From positions 18,972,001 to 19,036,000 of the forward strand of contig CM114273.1 of NCBI GenBank assembly GCA_050084515.1: 64,000 nucleotides of DNA, written 5' to 3'. The position numbers and the translations under genes are program-made. The notes beneath the pieces were generated by a model. It did not search any database. It was not told the origin of the DNA and saw nothing but the letters and a program-made list of their open reading frames with translations. The stretch comes from Blasia pusilla. Taxonomy: Eukaryota > Marchantiophyta > Marchantiopsida > Blasiales. Position 1 is the first letter of the stretch, and the number at the start of each line of letters is the position of its first letter. Shown here in pieces: positions 1 through 11,911 of this stretch.

Positions 1-990
1 AGTCTGGACGTGAAAACCACCAACCCGATGGCTCCGACAGGTTGCGCGCTTCCCGCGAGTTGCAGGCATCCGTCCTATCCTTGCAACCCGTCGGAGATCA
101 ACAGGTTGCGCACCTCCGCCGTCTTCGGGAAAGAACGCGAGGTACCCATGCAACCCGTCGGAGACCGACGGGTTGCACGCTTCCCTCATCTTGGGATAAC
201 AAGGCGGGGTACCTGCGCAACTCGTCGGAGGCCGACGGGTTGCATGCTTCCTTCATGTAAGCGTTGCAAGACGAGGCACTTGCGTAACCGGTCGGAGGCT
301 GACGGGTTGCACGCTTCCCTCATCTTGGTATAACAAGGCGGGGTACCCGCGCAACTCGTCAGAGTCCGACGGGCTGCACGCTTCCTTCATGTAAGCGTTA
401 CAAGGTGAGGCACTTGCGCAACCCGTCGGAGGCCGAGGGGTTACATGCTTCCCTCATCATGGGATAACAAGGCAAGGTACCCGCGCAACTCGTCGGAGTT
501 CGACGGGTTGCACGCTTCCTTCAGGTAAGCGTTACAAGGCGAGACACTTGCGCAACCCGTCGAAAGCCAAAAGGTTGCATGCTTCCCTCATCTTGGGGTA
601 ATAGGCGAGGTAGCTGGGCAATCCGTCAATTACCGACAATTTGCACGCTTTTCTATCCCTCGGATAACAATGCGACAACGCATAGTTCCGAGGCAACCCC
701 TTGCAATCCAATGGGTCACAAGGTCTACCGTGAGTTGCACAATCTCGTAACAGTCCCCAACGATTGGTTGCCTTAGCAAATGCAAGCGATGTCTCGTGTT
801 TGATGCTAGCAAAATCGACTCAAAAGAAGATTGGTCGGCAAGAAGGGGGTACCAGCCCAACGGACTTCGACGGGTTCCAACTTGCATTGGGATACGGAAA
901 AAAATTTGGAAATGGGTGCTTTGCTACGCACGTCTCTGATTCCCAAATTGTGCAACCCATCGGACTCCGACAGGTTGCAACATAATTGAA
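1..990. repeat. Tandem array of ~67-bp units, each with a ~26-bp palindrome
   Basis: Units recur near 87, 151, 219, 276, 352, 419, 486, 554 and 620, so the period is about 64-68 bp. Each has a half-site like CAACCCGTCGGA followed by its complement TCCGACGGGTTG, then a spacer of about 40 bp. Spacers alternate between a version with CATCTTGGGATAACAAGG and one with CATGTAAGCGTTACAAGG, so the higher-order period is about 135 bp. The units decay after 650, with one last palindrome near 950-980. The first bases of the window match 35,368 onward, where the same array separates a minus-strand gene from a MULE transposase. I infer that the upstream end of an equivalent minus-strand gene lies just outside the window. 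Confidence 0.9.
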
Positions 991-1070
991 TCCATCATGT
1001 TAGACAATCTCACATACCAAACTTCAGCTTATCAGTCAAATTCTCTCAAGAGAATCCGAGTCCCTATTCA

Positions 1071-1080
1071 CTATAAATTA
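1071..1080 (+). promoter_or_regulatory. TATA box of MULE transposase copy 1
   Basis: CTATAAATTA lies about 90 bp before the ATG at 1,160 and is followed by a CATTCTCATT-rich pyrimidine leader. The same TATA and leader occur at 36,245 ahead of the second transposase copy, which supports a real core promoter. Confidence 0.6.
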
Positions 1081-1159
1081 AACATTCTCATTCTCATACC
1101 CATTCCCATTCTTATCCTCATTCTTATTCTCAGTCTTCTCGCGGTGGAATCTTTTGGGA

Positions 1160-4100
1160 ATGGATAATTATGTGAAACTCACTTGTGGCAGTCATCTAAC
1201 GGCCCTTTCTCAATCGGAGATCGTTTGACCGCAAGCTCGTGAGTCTTTCATACCAGTGGATGAAAATTTTCTCTCAGTTTGATTTCTTCTACAAATTGGA
1301 ACCATCTTTGTGTCCAAGGATGTTAGGGTGGACGATACGGAGGACATAATAGGTGAGACAATCCAACCAGTGATTGCAGACTGTAAAGTATGGAATCTCC
1401 TACCTCTAGCAAATGGTCAATACAGAGTTTACGGCTTGCCTCTGAATGCCTCAATTTCCAAAGTAGACGGTCGAGAATTTCCTAGTGCACCAAGCTCTAC
1501 GTTTGCAACTCCTTGCTCAATAGATCCGGCATCGACTCCAACTTCACACGTTCGTTACAATGTTGTACTTCCTAAAGACATTCCAGATGTTGTCAACCTC
1601 AGTGGATTTGTTGGACACCAACCGGGCCCTCTATCCGCCTACTCGTTCCTCTTGCAAGTATCAGGCAATAGTTTGCTATCGTCTTTGGCCTTGAAATTGT
1701 TCAAGCACATTCTTGTCGACAAGTTTTCGCCCACGTACGATGGTAATTGCATTTTTGAGTTGCCTCCACTTGCTGCTCCTGCTCAAAAGAAAGATGGAGG
1801 ACGCTTGAAGGGTATGGACAGAAAGTCTGATTGTCATCGATGGTGCAGGCTTCAACGGAATGTTGCTTCAATTCCAAATGGTCCTTGGATTTTCTCCCGC
1901 CACCAATGCATTGGAGCCTTGGAGGGTAGAAGTCAAGCATGCCCATATCTAGAGCGCAACGGGCAGATCAATACGTTGCAATTCCCCCCAAGAATGCAAA
2001 AACTCCATATGAGGTCGGTGCCACCATATCGCCGGGAGGCCATCGATGTCCTTATTGTCAGGCATCCCCTTTCTGCGTTGAAGCGTGTCCTGCATACATA
2101 TTTTTCATTGTCCACGTCTTGGGTTCCACGTCAGAGTACACAAGGCTGGAAATTCATGTTGGCTCCCACACTCATCTTGTGACCGATGCAATTCAGAGAC
2201 ACATCAAGGAGGATGTGGCAAAGAAAGTGGCCGAGGTTTAAAGAAAATCTCTGGGTTCAAAGCCCGGAGTGATCAAGTTAACAACAACATCACAAATTTG
2301 TGAACAACTGCTTGGAATCTCTGGAAAGGGCGAGATCACTACTGTTGAGGAGAAACAACTATGGGAAAATCTCGCATTCCTCGCTGATCCTGAATGCTTC
2401 TGGAATTTGCTGCGTCAAATACAAGTACTGGATGGAAAGACGCCCAAATTCGATGCCATTTCCAGAATCAAGGCGAGGGAGGCGAAGGATCCAGGCCTAT
2501 GTCTTCAAAATGTCAACGACAGGTCCGTCGAGTGGCCTGGATCTTATAGATTGAATGAGGGAAGGGGAAGATCTTTACGACAGCTGGGTAAGCTTTGATA
2601 TTTGCTACAGAGTGTTGAACGGATGGTTGACAATGGGTGCTCACATTTATGACCATGTGGAGAAGGAAGTCAAAACTATATTTGTCTGTGAAGTAAAAGC
2701 AGAAGACGTTGGCAGTTTGAAGATGTGCTGGTTACTCTTATTGGAGGTGGTGAAGGAAAATAAAAGGCCACCTCCGGAAATTTATGGGTGCATGGCGGAC
2801 AATGCACAACCTGGATGGATTGCTATCAGGGAAGTGTTCAGGGGTGGAGAGGTTCAACCGGAGAGGGAAAGGCTGGATGCTTTCCATTGGCAACAGTTTG
2901 TGACCTGGTATACCAAATCTTGCATCAAGGAGAATAAGAGGACAGAGCATGTCACTCTACTCCAACGCTGTAAGGACAACAAAACCTTGAAACAGGCCAT
3001 GGAATGCCAAGAAGAACTTCATGGGTGGTGGAGGAAACATGCGATTGAGGGGAAGTACAAAGAGTTATGCTCTTGGCTGAGTTGGTGGACCGTACGAATG
3101 AGACAATGGGGAAACTTCATGTGGAAGGTGAGTTCACTAATTTGTCTCGTCGAGCTCGTGCTGAAAATTGTTTGAAGAGTTGTAGTTTAAGTTGAGAAGC
3201 ATGGGCTCTATAGGGTTTTCAAACCAACTTTTTGGATATGACAGGTTGTCTGAGTGTTCAACCCGTCACTAATCGATGGGTTTCCTGAGTGTGCAACCAC
3301 TCGGAGACCGACGAGTTGCAAGTCGCATGGCCAAATTTACTTGCAACCCGTCGGAATCGGACGGGTTGCACTAGGTGGTTCATGGGTGTTGCAACACGTC
3401 AAGAACCGACACGTCGCAGAGTCATTCATGGGATGCCTCGGCCTTGCAACCCGTCTGGTTTTGACAGGTAGCTTATTTCTTTGACTTCTGTGGTATACAC
3501 CTTTCTTAAGTAGTAGAGATTTTTGACGATTTTGGATACCTTTCGGTAGTAATTCCCTTGGTTGGGAGTATTCCACTTAGATTTAGGAGTAGGGAATGCA
3601 TATTAGGAAATAGGAATGGATTGGAATCCCTTAAAAATTAGGAACGTTCAATTATTGGCCAAATTCAATCGTTAGGACTTAATTCGATTTCGCGACATCA
3701 CGAGTTTGCAAGTTCGCCAAACCGCCATTTCGCCTTTCCACGAGATCACCCTTTTGACGGTTACGTGGCGGTTTTCAGTGAAGATCTTGGTCCGGTTAGT
3801 ACTATAGGAGTTAGACAGTTAGTAGCTTTAGGAAGCACTTAAGAAGAATTTTAGTTAGGATTGTAGGCTCTCGACCCCTTGAACCCTGGACAGGGAATCG
3901 ACTGATGGTCTTTTTTCCATTTTATCATAGTCGAATACATCTCGGGGAGAATTGATCTTGTGACAGAAGGCTCTCGCCCTTGGAGATTGGCTATTGAGGA
4001 GTGGAATTGGCCCATTTCATAGAATCAACAATGTTTGCTCTTCTTGGAATGAAGAATTATTCCTCTTTGTACCTCGGAATCAGTCTCACTTGTTGTTGAT

Positions 4101-6095
4101 GGCTTTGAGGATGGAGTTAGAGGCATGCAACAGTTACTTCAATTAGAAGTAAAGAGCCGACGTATTAATTGAGAATCATTTCTCCACTTATCTCTGTTTC
4201 GAATGAGTTTGGCAGAGGGAGATCATATGTCTCACCGTAGTCTCTTTTTCCTGTGTGGAATGCTTGTGTTAATACAATGTCTCTGGAATTTGATATTCCC
4301 TTTGATTTAATTCTTTTTTAGGAGGAGTTCACCTCCTTATAGTTAAAACCTTGTTTAGTTGTACATGTTAAACACTCAGTTTGGTGATACTGTTAAATCC
4401 ACCTTATGCTTTGTTGATGCATAGACTACACAGAATCAACTCAAAACCTTTAAATGTGATTTCTAGTCCAGATCCTATTCTTGAAGGGAACGAATTCAAA
4501 TCAATTAATGCTTCTTGTTGAACTATTGATAGAAGTCCTCTACTACAACTTCTGAGCTATTTTCGTTCGCTTCTCACATTGGGGTCGTTGCAGGGATTGA
4601 ACATTCATGAAAATGCCCTCTGCCCCAACACAAGTGGAGCAGAAAGTGTTCATTCCTCTTGGAGGTCGTCACAAGCATGCCAAAGAATTTCACTTATAGA
4701 GGCAGGCCAACAAGACCAGGAAAGAGCAATGCTACAGTCTGCAACATCCCATATCTTCCTAACAAAAGGCATAACAAAAGGAAGGGGGCCTTCAATCTCC
4801 GACCTCTATGTCAAGGCGGCTGTGAGATCTGGTGATGAGAAACTCTATGTGGAAGCCTTCAATCGGTGCGTAGCAGGAACTCCCCTCGAGCAAGACGTAC
4901 ACATTGGTGGGGATATTCGTGAGCGCGTTTCAAGACGTCCCATACAGATGGTGGTAGAGCAGTCCGAGCGAGACTCGTGGAGACCAAATAAGTATCTTGA
5001 CTTCAGGCAGGTGAAGAGGCAGCATCGAGGAACAAACCCGGTGATTGATTTGGATGAGGAAATCACGCCGCCCAAGTATTAGGGGACCCCGGATTGCTTC
5101 CAAATCCGTGATGGAGTAACTTCTCCAAAATCAGTGGATCTTTTATTTCAAAAGCCCTCTGTTGCTGGAAGTTCGCAACATCCGGTTGCTGGGGTGGTTC
5201 AACAATATGGGATTCCAATCATGGAGGTGGATTGCAATCTGAAAGGGTGGCATATATCTCGGAGCAACCCTGGATGTGGACCCACTTGCAGGGCAGGATC
5301 TGATGGCATTAGGAGAGCATGCGGCACTTTCCTAAATAAGAACTGTACAAGGACTAGACGACCACTGCCTGGGTTTTTGGGACTCAAAACCTTTGATTGT
5401 TTCACGAGGACCGGGGATCAATTGAAGTACTTCTTCTGCCCAAATGAATCTTGCGCTTTCCAGAAGTCCTATCCGGCTGCCATTGGAGCTCCGGGGAATA
5501 CCCGACAATTTGGCCCATCGCCGTAGGTATGAATTGCACTCAAGACAAAGTGGATAATCTTACAAGTTCCACTTTCAGACTCGTAGACGGAGGAAGTTCG
5601 AAGCATGTTCGCATTACAGAGACCTTCGCATTTCGTATTCAACCCAAGATTGATGTCAACATGTACCCGGAGAAGATGGATGATCTCAATCCACTATTTC
5701 TGTTTGAGTCTAGAAATGGGGTGAAGAGAAACAAAATGTGTAGGCCAACGGTGGAGAGAGCAAAGCAAATCGCATAAGCTCGGGAGGCAAACATGGCCAT
5801 CACCGCCACAAAGATGTTCAGAGTGGCAATGGAATAGGAAGGATGTATTGGGTTAGGAACAACACTGTAAATTCAAGTGTCACAGGGGGTGTATGTGGTG
5901 CACATCTGTTGCTTTCCCACATGTTCATGTGATGACTTTGTCCAAAGAGAGACAAGTGGCAAAAGGTATTTCCCTTGTAAGCACATGTACTATTTGTTGC
6001 TGGTAGTTGTAAGAGAGTCGGAGGTAGGAGTAGGAATCCACCAACCAATTCTGTCCCTCAAAGAAGTTCGAAGTATTTTAAACAAACCACTTTGA
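1160..6095 (+). pseudogene. Mutator-like (MULE) transposase, copy 1, spliced and decayed
   Basis: The reading frame opens at ATG 1,160 and is broken by stops and frameshifts. In order it shows an N-terminal region (1,160-1,900) shared with copy 2 at 36,317; a WRKY/GCM1-like zinc finger (about 2,070-2,190, C-x3-C then HTH); a MULE DDE-type core (about 2,590-3,120) with the ADNAQ acidic motif and an FHWQQ motif; a good donor AAG|GTGAGT at 3,127/3,128 and acceptor TTGCAG at 4,593; then a MULE post-catalytic segment (4,594-5,080), a Cys-rich segment (5,240-5,480) and a SWIM zinc finger (about 5,900-6,000; CSC then CKH). Compared with copy 2, two early TGA stops are CGA codons there. It cannot make a full protein now. 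The 3128-4593 intron carries palindromes; its remainder shows nothing else. The family transposes DNA by cut and paste; the assignment rests on domain order and motifs read by eye. Confidence 0.8.
3240..3470. repeat. Palindromic repeat cluster inside the transposase intron
   Basis: Several copies of the CAACCCGTCGGA / TCCGACGGGTTG palindrome, some degenerate, occur within the intron 3128-4593. The equivalent place in copy 2 (37,600-37,900) carries the same cluster, so it belongs to the element. Confidence 0.8.
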
Positions 6096-6490
6096 GGATG
6101 AAAAATGAGGTTTTAGATTGTACTTTTATTTTTTTCTCAACCTTCACTTTGAGCTTGAACTCTATTCAGCCCCGGGCAAATGACAGATTTTTTCCAGACC
6201 TTGGATGGAAAAAGTGATTGGTTCCACACTTATGATTTCACTGATTTTTCAGTTTTCTAAATTTTGTGCAAATTGCAACTCGTTGGACTCAGAGGGGTTG
6301 CCAAAATATGGAAGAGGAAAAAAAACTGTAGGACTGCTTAATAACTGAACAAAAAAGTGCAAAAAAATTCACACAAAAAGTTTCCTCTCTTCAACCCAAC
6401 GGAAACTCTCTTCAAAAAAAAGTATCTATTTCGGTTGAAGGTAGTTTCCTCTCTCCTCTCTCCTCTCTTCCTCTCCTCTTACCGCACCTC
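6096..6490 (+). repeat. MULE right-end region and pyrimidine-rich terminus
   Basis: This is the 3' untranslated part of the transposase gene plus the element terminus, ending in a tract of repeated CTCTCCTCT and then CTTACCGCACCTC. The same end occurs at 24,758 and 38,786 in this orientation and at 11,113 inverted. Flanking sequence differs after that point in all four, so the element boundary is at or within a base or two of 6,490. Confidence 0.65.
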
Positions 6491-7006
6491 GCCTCTTCCT
6501 AGCCTAACCACTCTAACGTTGTACCGCTTGAGATCGCGGATAGTCTTCTCTTTGCTGCAAAGTCGAGACCTCTTCCTCTTCGTTAACCGACGAAGCGCTT
6601 CACTCTTTGCTCTTGTTCCAAGTGCTTCATTCTTCATTCCTTTGTGAAGTATTTTTGCTTCGTCTTGGTGCTTCGTTCAAGAACAAAGTACTTCATTAAC
6701 AGGTTCTTGGTCGGTCTTCGTTGTTTCTCTCGAGCTTCCCTCTTGGTCTTTCGACTTCATCAACTAATTTTCCTCTCCTCCAAGGCAAGTCCTTGATGTT
6801 CCACCTCTCTGCCTTATCCTAGAAGCTTCATAATACATTCTAACATTCTCCATCCTTTCATTACACGAAAAGAATATTCAAGAACTCCTTGTATGTACAA
6901 GCTTTACTTCAAAGAGTCTTCAGACTTTATTCTTGAAGACATATATACTCACTTTGAATACAAAAATGTGTATATCCTCAAAATTGCAAAATTGCAGGTA
7001 TCATAT
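6491..7006 (-). mobile_element. Inverted, truncated LTR of the 13-24 kb Gypsy family
   Basis: Read on the minus strand from 7,006, the sequence follows the LTR that starts at 13,079: the TGATACC start, the ATT-rich stretch, the GGCAGAGAGRTGGAA block and then GAAGC-rich sequence. It stops abruptly at the MULE terminus. It is clearly more diverged than the LTRs at 13 and 22 kb. Only about the first third to half of the LTR remains and no internal region follows. Confidence 0.65.
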
Positions 7007-7029
7007 CCCTTGATATATAAACACAACCG

Positions 7030-8776
7030 ACGCCCGTGAAGGTGAACAAGAAGACGGTCTCACAATTTGTCACGGAAGATGAATTGAAGGCGCATTTGGA
7101 TAGGGCCATTGTCAAGAAGCCTTAGAGGCATACTATCTTCCTTGGATGGACACAGAAGAAATTGTCGTGCTGAAGAAGAGATACATGACAAGAGTGGAGA
7201 TGAAGGGCGAGTGCGGACGGGGGCAAGGGACAGACGAGATGGTTTGAATGACCTCTATGTAGGTCATAATACGAGCTTTGATGAGCCCAGGGAGAGTCTT
7301 GATCGCCCTCTACATAGCGGTGCTCTTCCCTGAACCTTTTATGGGGAGAGTGCTTCGGATAATAGCAAGGTAATGTCTCGTCTATCATAGTTGGAGAGTT
7401 TAATAACAGATTCCCAACGCAATTTTGATTTACCCACGGAATTCAATGTTCTGAAGGGGAAGTATGAATAGCTATCTAAGGAGCACAACAAATTGAAGAG
7501 AGAGATGGAGAGGCTTTTGAACGAATCTATTGCCAGAGATGACCTCCATAGAAGGCAAAGAGCTGTAGTGGTTGATCACATAGAGCATTGGAGAAGAGCA
7601 TATGAAATAATCATGGCCAGACGAAAACAAGAGATGGATGAACTGTTGCGATGGAGAGCAAGGGATAACGTGAGAGAACTCACCCTCGAGAAAAATCTTC
7701 TTGAGGGTCGTCTCATGAAGGAGGTTGATATGATCTTATTTCCAACCTATCGAGCAATTTTGGCCTCCAACTCTACATGTAGCATGGGATAATGTCGTAG
7801 ATCCAAACCTTGCCAACTGTGCCTCAATGATGTTGGCCCCAACACCCCCTTGAATCTGAGCACACAAGTTCAAGATCTTCCATATTGGATGAAGGCAATT
7901 GCAATAAGTGAAGGAGGGGCCCTCACGCCAAACAACTCGCCCAAATGCATGATGTGCTTCAACCCTATTACTGCAGAAGGTCGCTACGTGAGAGGCACAT
8001 ATAAAGCTTGTTATTGGAATCCATATTGTCTTCAAAAGATCATGCTACTATCTCACAAGTGTCCAACTTATAGACAAGCTTGGTCAAGCAGACTCTATCA
8101 CGTTTTCAACATATATGTCCGCGCTCCTGATAGCAATGCACCACCTACATATCGCAAGCGAACCCAAGAGCAAGACAATTTCATTTTAAATTTGGGACAT
8201 TGTAGCCTTAGATCAAACTATAATGTTAGCCCCGAAGTGAACATAGATGGGGTGGTTCACGCAAAAATTCCTCGTCAACAGAGGGTTGATCGGGCAATGC
8301 AAGCATGGCTGGTCCGCTTCATTGACATGTACGATCGAGGAAACCTCATCCACGAAACAACCATAGATCTCCAAAATTGAGAGGCAGAAAACTTCTTATT
8401 TGCTCAGGGGTTGAATCCACAAGAAGTTCAAGACACCTCAACACAACTCGACAACTTATGATAAACCATCATCAAAATCCATTGGTGGATGACCTTGTTT
8501 TAAGGAGACTCGAATTGATCTTTCCACCTTTCTTATGGCAAGATATTCCTCAAAGGACGGAAGGGGGATATCCTCGAACATACCATTACCCTCATAAAAT
8601 GCAAGAGGAACCCTTTGGATTCTTCGAGAGAGAGTCGAAGATATTTCCGACAAAGCCAACACAAGAAACAGATGATGGTGAAGCCAATGTTGAGTTGGAG
8701 AGGACTATTCCTCGTGGAGGTGGGACGCGCAGGACTAGAGCTAGGGGAAGAGGAGGAAGAGTTGGTGAGACGTAAA
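7030..8776 (+). pseudogene. Decayed gene with coiled coil, RING-like finger and Arg/Gly-rich tail
   Basis: Several frame-shifted plus-strand segments look like remnants of one gene. Segment 7,493-7,792 is charged and predicted helical/coiled coil. Segment 7,850-8,380 holds CMMC followed about 20-25 residues later by a Cys, a second Cys, and a KCPTYR ending, which resembles a RING finger whose last Cys became Tyr. Segment 8,377-8,775 ends in an acidic then GGGTRRTRARGRG-type tail. An upstream remnant near 7,035-7,125 is basic. Frameshifts separate the parts. I do not recognise the parent gene, and RING is the best guess only for the middle part. It lies directly downstream of a MULE end and an LTR fragment, so it may be a host gene remnant or part of another element. 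Confidence 0.45.
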
Positions 8777-8819
8777 CACCGGTGTTACATATATTTGATG
8801 ATGAATCAGATTAGATAGA

Positions 8820-9514
8820 ATGAGTTCATATGTACATAAGTATTAGGTTCCTCTCAATCCAAAGGTTTTGTGGGCTACTACTCATTTGTTGTAAGTAAAT
8901 TTTTAAAATATTTCAAAATATTTCACTGAGGAGACTTGTGAATATGAGCAAGTCATGAATGTTGTCCATGAAGTGAGTTTATGAAATGGATGAAAGTTTT
9001 CTCTTGGATTATAAGTCCTTGGATAAGGTGGAAGGTAAGATAATTAAAAGGTTTGTTTGATATAAATTTAAATATTTTATTTATTATGTTAAATTTGCAT
9101 ATATTCGAACATCTTGAACTTATACTTGATATAAGGAGTTCTGATTAATTATTTTATTAAATAAATAATATCCAAGAAGTGTATTTTGAAAATTTTCCCA
9201 ATGGGCCTATATTATGCTATTGAGGGCATTAGCCTTGGCTAACATGCTCCCAGTGAACGCCACGTGTGAAATTCATGATCAATTTATTTTTTATTTTCTA
9301 AATTGAAATTATTATTTCAATATTTAGGAAAAAAACTAAAACTTTTAATTTCAAGTTAATTTTGGAAGGGAAATTACATATTACTTTAGAAATATGTCAT
9401 TGAATCTCTTTGTCAAGTTTTAATTGTAAGGGATTTTGTAAAAATATTTTGAGACAAACTTGGGATCAAAATGATTGAATTTTTTTTACTAATTAAGAAA
9501 CTTTGAAGACCCCC
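8820..9514. other. AT-rich spacer, nothing recognised
   Basis: Low-complexity AT-rich DNA with many stops in all frames. No repeat of the surrounding families and no coding signal seen. Confidence 0.6.
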
Positions 9515-9905
9515 CAGTTATGACCAGGGCCCGCGCCTAGCCTGCACGTGGGTCAAGGTTGCATGTGGACAAAGTTCGTGTCCGTGGACTTATGTCCATC
9601 CTATGGAAGGACTTGTCCATATGGGCCCCACCTTTCCCTTCTTTCTTATTCCCCTTACTTGCTTTCGTGTTTCATACTCCCCCATTTCTTCCTCCCTCCA
9701 CCTCCACTCCCTCCTCACTCATTGCTCCTCTTATCCTTGCATTGCCTTCCATCATGGACTAAAAGTATGGGTCCCATCTCTTGGGACCCATGTCCGTGGA
9801 CATGTCCAGACTTGTTCGTAAATGTCCGTCTTAAGGAAGGACTTGTCCAGTTTTGTGCAACCATGACGTGGGCTCGGCGGCCAATTTTCTTCACATTGCC
9901 TGTCT
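9515..9905. repeat. Possible foldback/MITE-like inverted repeat
   Basis: The left arm (about 9,540-9,640) and right arm (about 9,770-9,900) are imperfect inverted copies: GGTTGCATGTGGACAA on the left corresponds to the complement of TTGTCCAGTTTTGTGCAACC on the right, and GGACTTGTCCA-type motifs occur in both arms. The centre is pyrimidine rich (CTCC repeats). Termini and a target duplication are not clear. Confidence 0.4.
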
Positions 9906-10419
9906 AAGCCAGCTCTACAGTAAGCCGGGCTGAGGGATATTATTGTTGGAGGACCATCGAAAGATAATTTGACCAGAAGTAGCAATTTCATCTCAATGAA
10001 AGGTTTAAATAAAGACTCTAACTATGGTCTCAATAGACTCCTGTGCCCTTCAAGGTTTAACTTCTCTGAAGATGTGGTTGACATTATGGATTGTTGACTC
10101 TTCTTGCAAAAGACATCAAATATCCCATCCGATTAATACTCATCCATGAGGGGGTTTTCCACAACAGAAAAAATCACTCATCATTGATGGTAGCCGAAGA
10201 GTTTCATGACAACATTGGATGATGTTGGCTCATGAATGGGTGCATAAAGTATACCATGGACTGATGTGCATTTGACAACTTGGTTTCACCATTCTCTCAG
10301 CCACTGAGAAATGTATGCATCAAGAAGAAAAAGGGATCAGACTGAGAGGAAAATTGAAGCAAAAAGTTGATACCTGTCAGGAGTAAAGAGGAACTGATGC
10401 ACCCATGTCCCTTTATTCA
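9906..10419. other. Spacer, nothing recognised
   Basis: No coding signal or family repeat seen between the foldback-like element and the MULE-family accessory gene fragment. Confidence 0.5.
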
Positions 10420-11112
10420 CACCCTAAATGTCGGAATCCGATGGGTTGCACCCCTTGCAAGCAAGCACACCACAACAAAATAAGGATCTTGACAAGTGAT
10501 TCCATTCCACCCTGCAACCCATGAGAATTCGATAGGTTGGAAATCCGACATGAGAATCCGACAGGTAGTAGGAATCCAACACGTCTCTCAAATACCGTGT
10601 TAGACAAGAATGGTGTGACGATAATGGGGGAACGAGGAAAAAGTGAAGAAGCCTGCCAGAATGCCTGAAAAGTTAGACTAATAGGAAAAGAGTGGGATCA
10701 CTCAATTAGCCAACCTGTCGAAATCCGACAAGTTTCCTGAAAGGGGTTTAAAATATTGTGACAAGTTGCAACCCGTCGGAATCCGACGGGTTGCAAAATA
10801 AACAGCATCGAGTAGATAGACCAACACAATCGACAAGAACAAAAAACAATTCAGCAAAAGTTTACATAAACCATCATGGTTTAAAAACTTCTTCTCCTTT
10901 ATTACATCCGAGGGAAGCTCGAAAATGTACATTTAATCTAGTCTATGATTTCTTCAGCCTCGTCATCTATAAATTTTCTCCTAACTCTCCTAGGTTTTTG
11001 TACAAAAGGAATGTCTTGGGATACAAGTGGCTCCTCTGGCCGATTGTAGACAGGGATTGTAAATGTTGGGGAATTCGAGAGCCTTGGCCCCCCCATAGGT
11101 ACACCATAACGG
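10420..11112 (-). pseudogene. 3' end of a MULE-associated accessory gene (fragment A)
   Basis: On the minus strand the C-terminal coding part runs from about 11,099 to the stop at 10,938 and encodes a proline-rich then acidic tail (PVYNRPEEPLVSQDIPF, then RRVR and an EEIID end). The same tail is found at 13,076-12,925 and 29,130-28,970. Downstream (10,430-10,800) lie diverged copies of the CAACCCGTCGGA palindrome, including a perfect one at 10,768-10,795. The fragment abuts the inverted MULE end at 11,113, so it is a rearranged piece. I infer it is related to the ParB-like paralogue at 29,000-29,350; only the tail is preserved here. Confidence 0.55.
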
Positions 11113-11890
11113 GAGGTGCGGTAAGAGGAGAGGAAGAGAGGAGAGAGGTAACTACCTTCAACCCAAAGAGATAACTTTTTTTGAAGAGAGTTTCCTATGA
11201 TTTGAAGAGAGTTTCCGTTGGGTTGAAGAGAGGAAACTTTTTGTGTGATTTTTTTTGCACTTTTCTTCTCAGTTCTTAAGCACTCCCAGAGATTTTTTTT
11301 CCTCTTCCACATTTTAGCAACCCATGTGAGTCCGACGAGTTGCATTTGCACAAAATTTAGAAAACTGAAAAATCAGTGGAATCATAAGTGTGGAACCAAT
11401 TACTTTTTCCATCCAAGGTCTGGAAAAAATCTATCATTTGCCTTGGGCTCAATAGAGTTCAAGCTCAAAGTGAAGGTTTTGGAAAATGAAAGTACAATCT
11501 AAAACCTCATTTTGCATCTTCAAAGTGGTTTGTTTAGAATACTTCGCACTTCTTTGAGGGATAGAATTGGTTGGTGGATTCCTACTCCTACCTCCGACTC
11601 TCTTAAAACTACAAGCAACACATAGTACATGTGCTTACAAGGGAAATACCTTTTTCCACTTGTCTCTCTTTGGACAAAGTCATCACATGAACATGTGGGA
11701 AAGCAACAGATGTGCACCACATACATTCCTATGACACTTGAATTTACAATGTTGTTCCTGGCCCAATACATCCTTCCTATTCCATTTCCATTGTAGACAT
11801 CTTTTGTGGCGATGATCTCCATTTTGGCCTCTCAAGCTGATGCAATTTGCTTTGCTCTCTCCACCGTTGGCCTACACATTCCGTTTCTCT
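11113..11890 (-). pseudogene. MULE transposase 3' fragment, inverted, with SWIM finger
   Basis: This is the inverted counterpart of 5,710-6,490. An open segment at 11,822-11,520 encodes the SWIM domain (CSC-DDF then FPCKHMYY) and the C-terminal end SILNKPL, followed by the 3' region and the purine-rich terminus at 11,113. The upstream part of the transposase is absent; the fragment is cut at about 11,890 in the ESRNG coding motif. Confidence 0.75.
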
Positions 11891-11911
11891 TGACCCCATT
11901 TCTAGGGGGCT

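Noticed and set aside
10-333. Open frames across the palindrome arrays (also 35,363-36,040)
   Set aside because: They arise from the 67-bp period and repeat the same residues in several frames on both strands; no independent coding evidence.
1-990. CRISPR-like regular repeat array
   Set aside because: Units are evenly spaced and palindromic, but the spacers are themselves near-identical, the context is a eukaryotic transposon, and there are no cas genes.
6357-6647. 96-residue open frame
   Set aside because: It runs through the MULE pyrimidine tract and the inverted LTR fragment, so it is non-coding element sequence.
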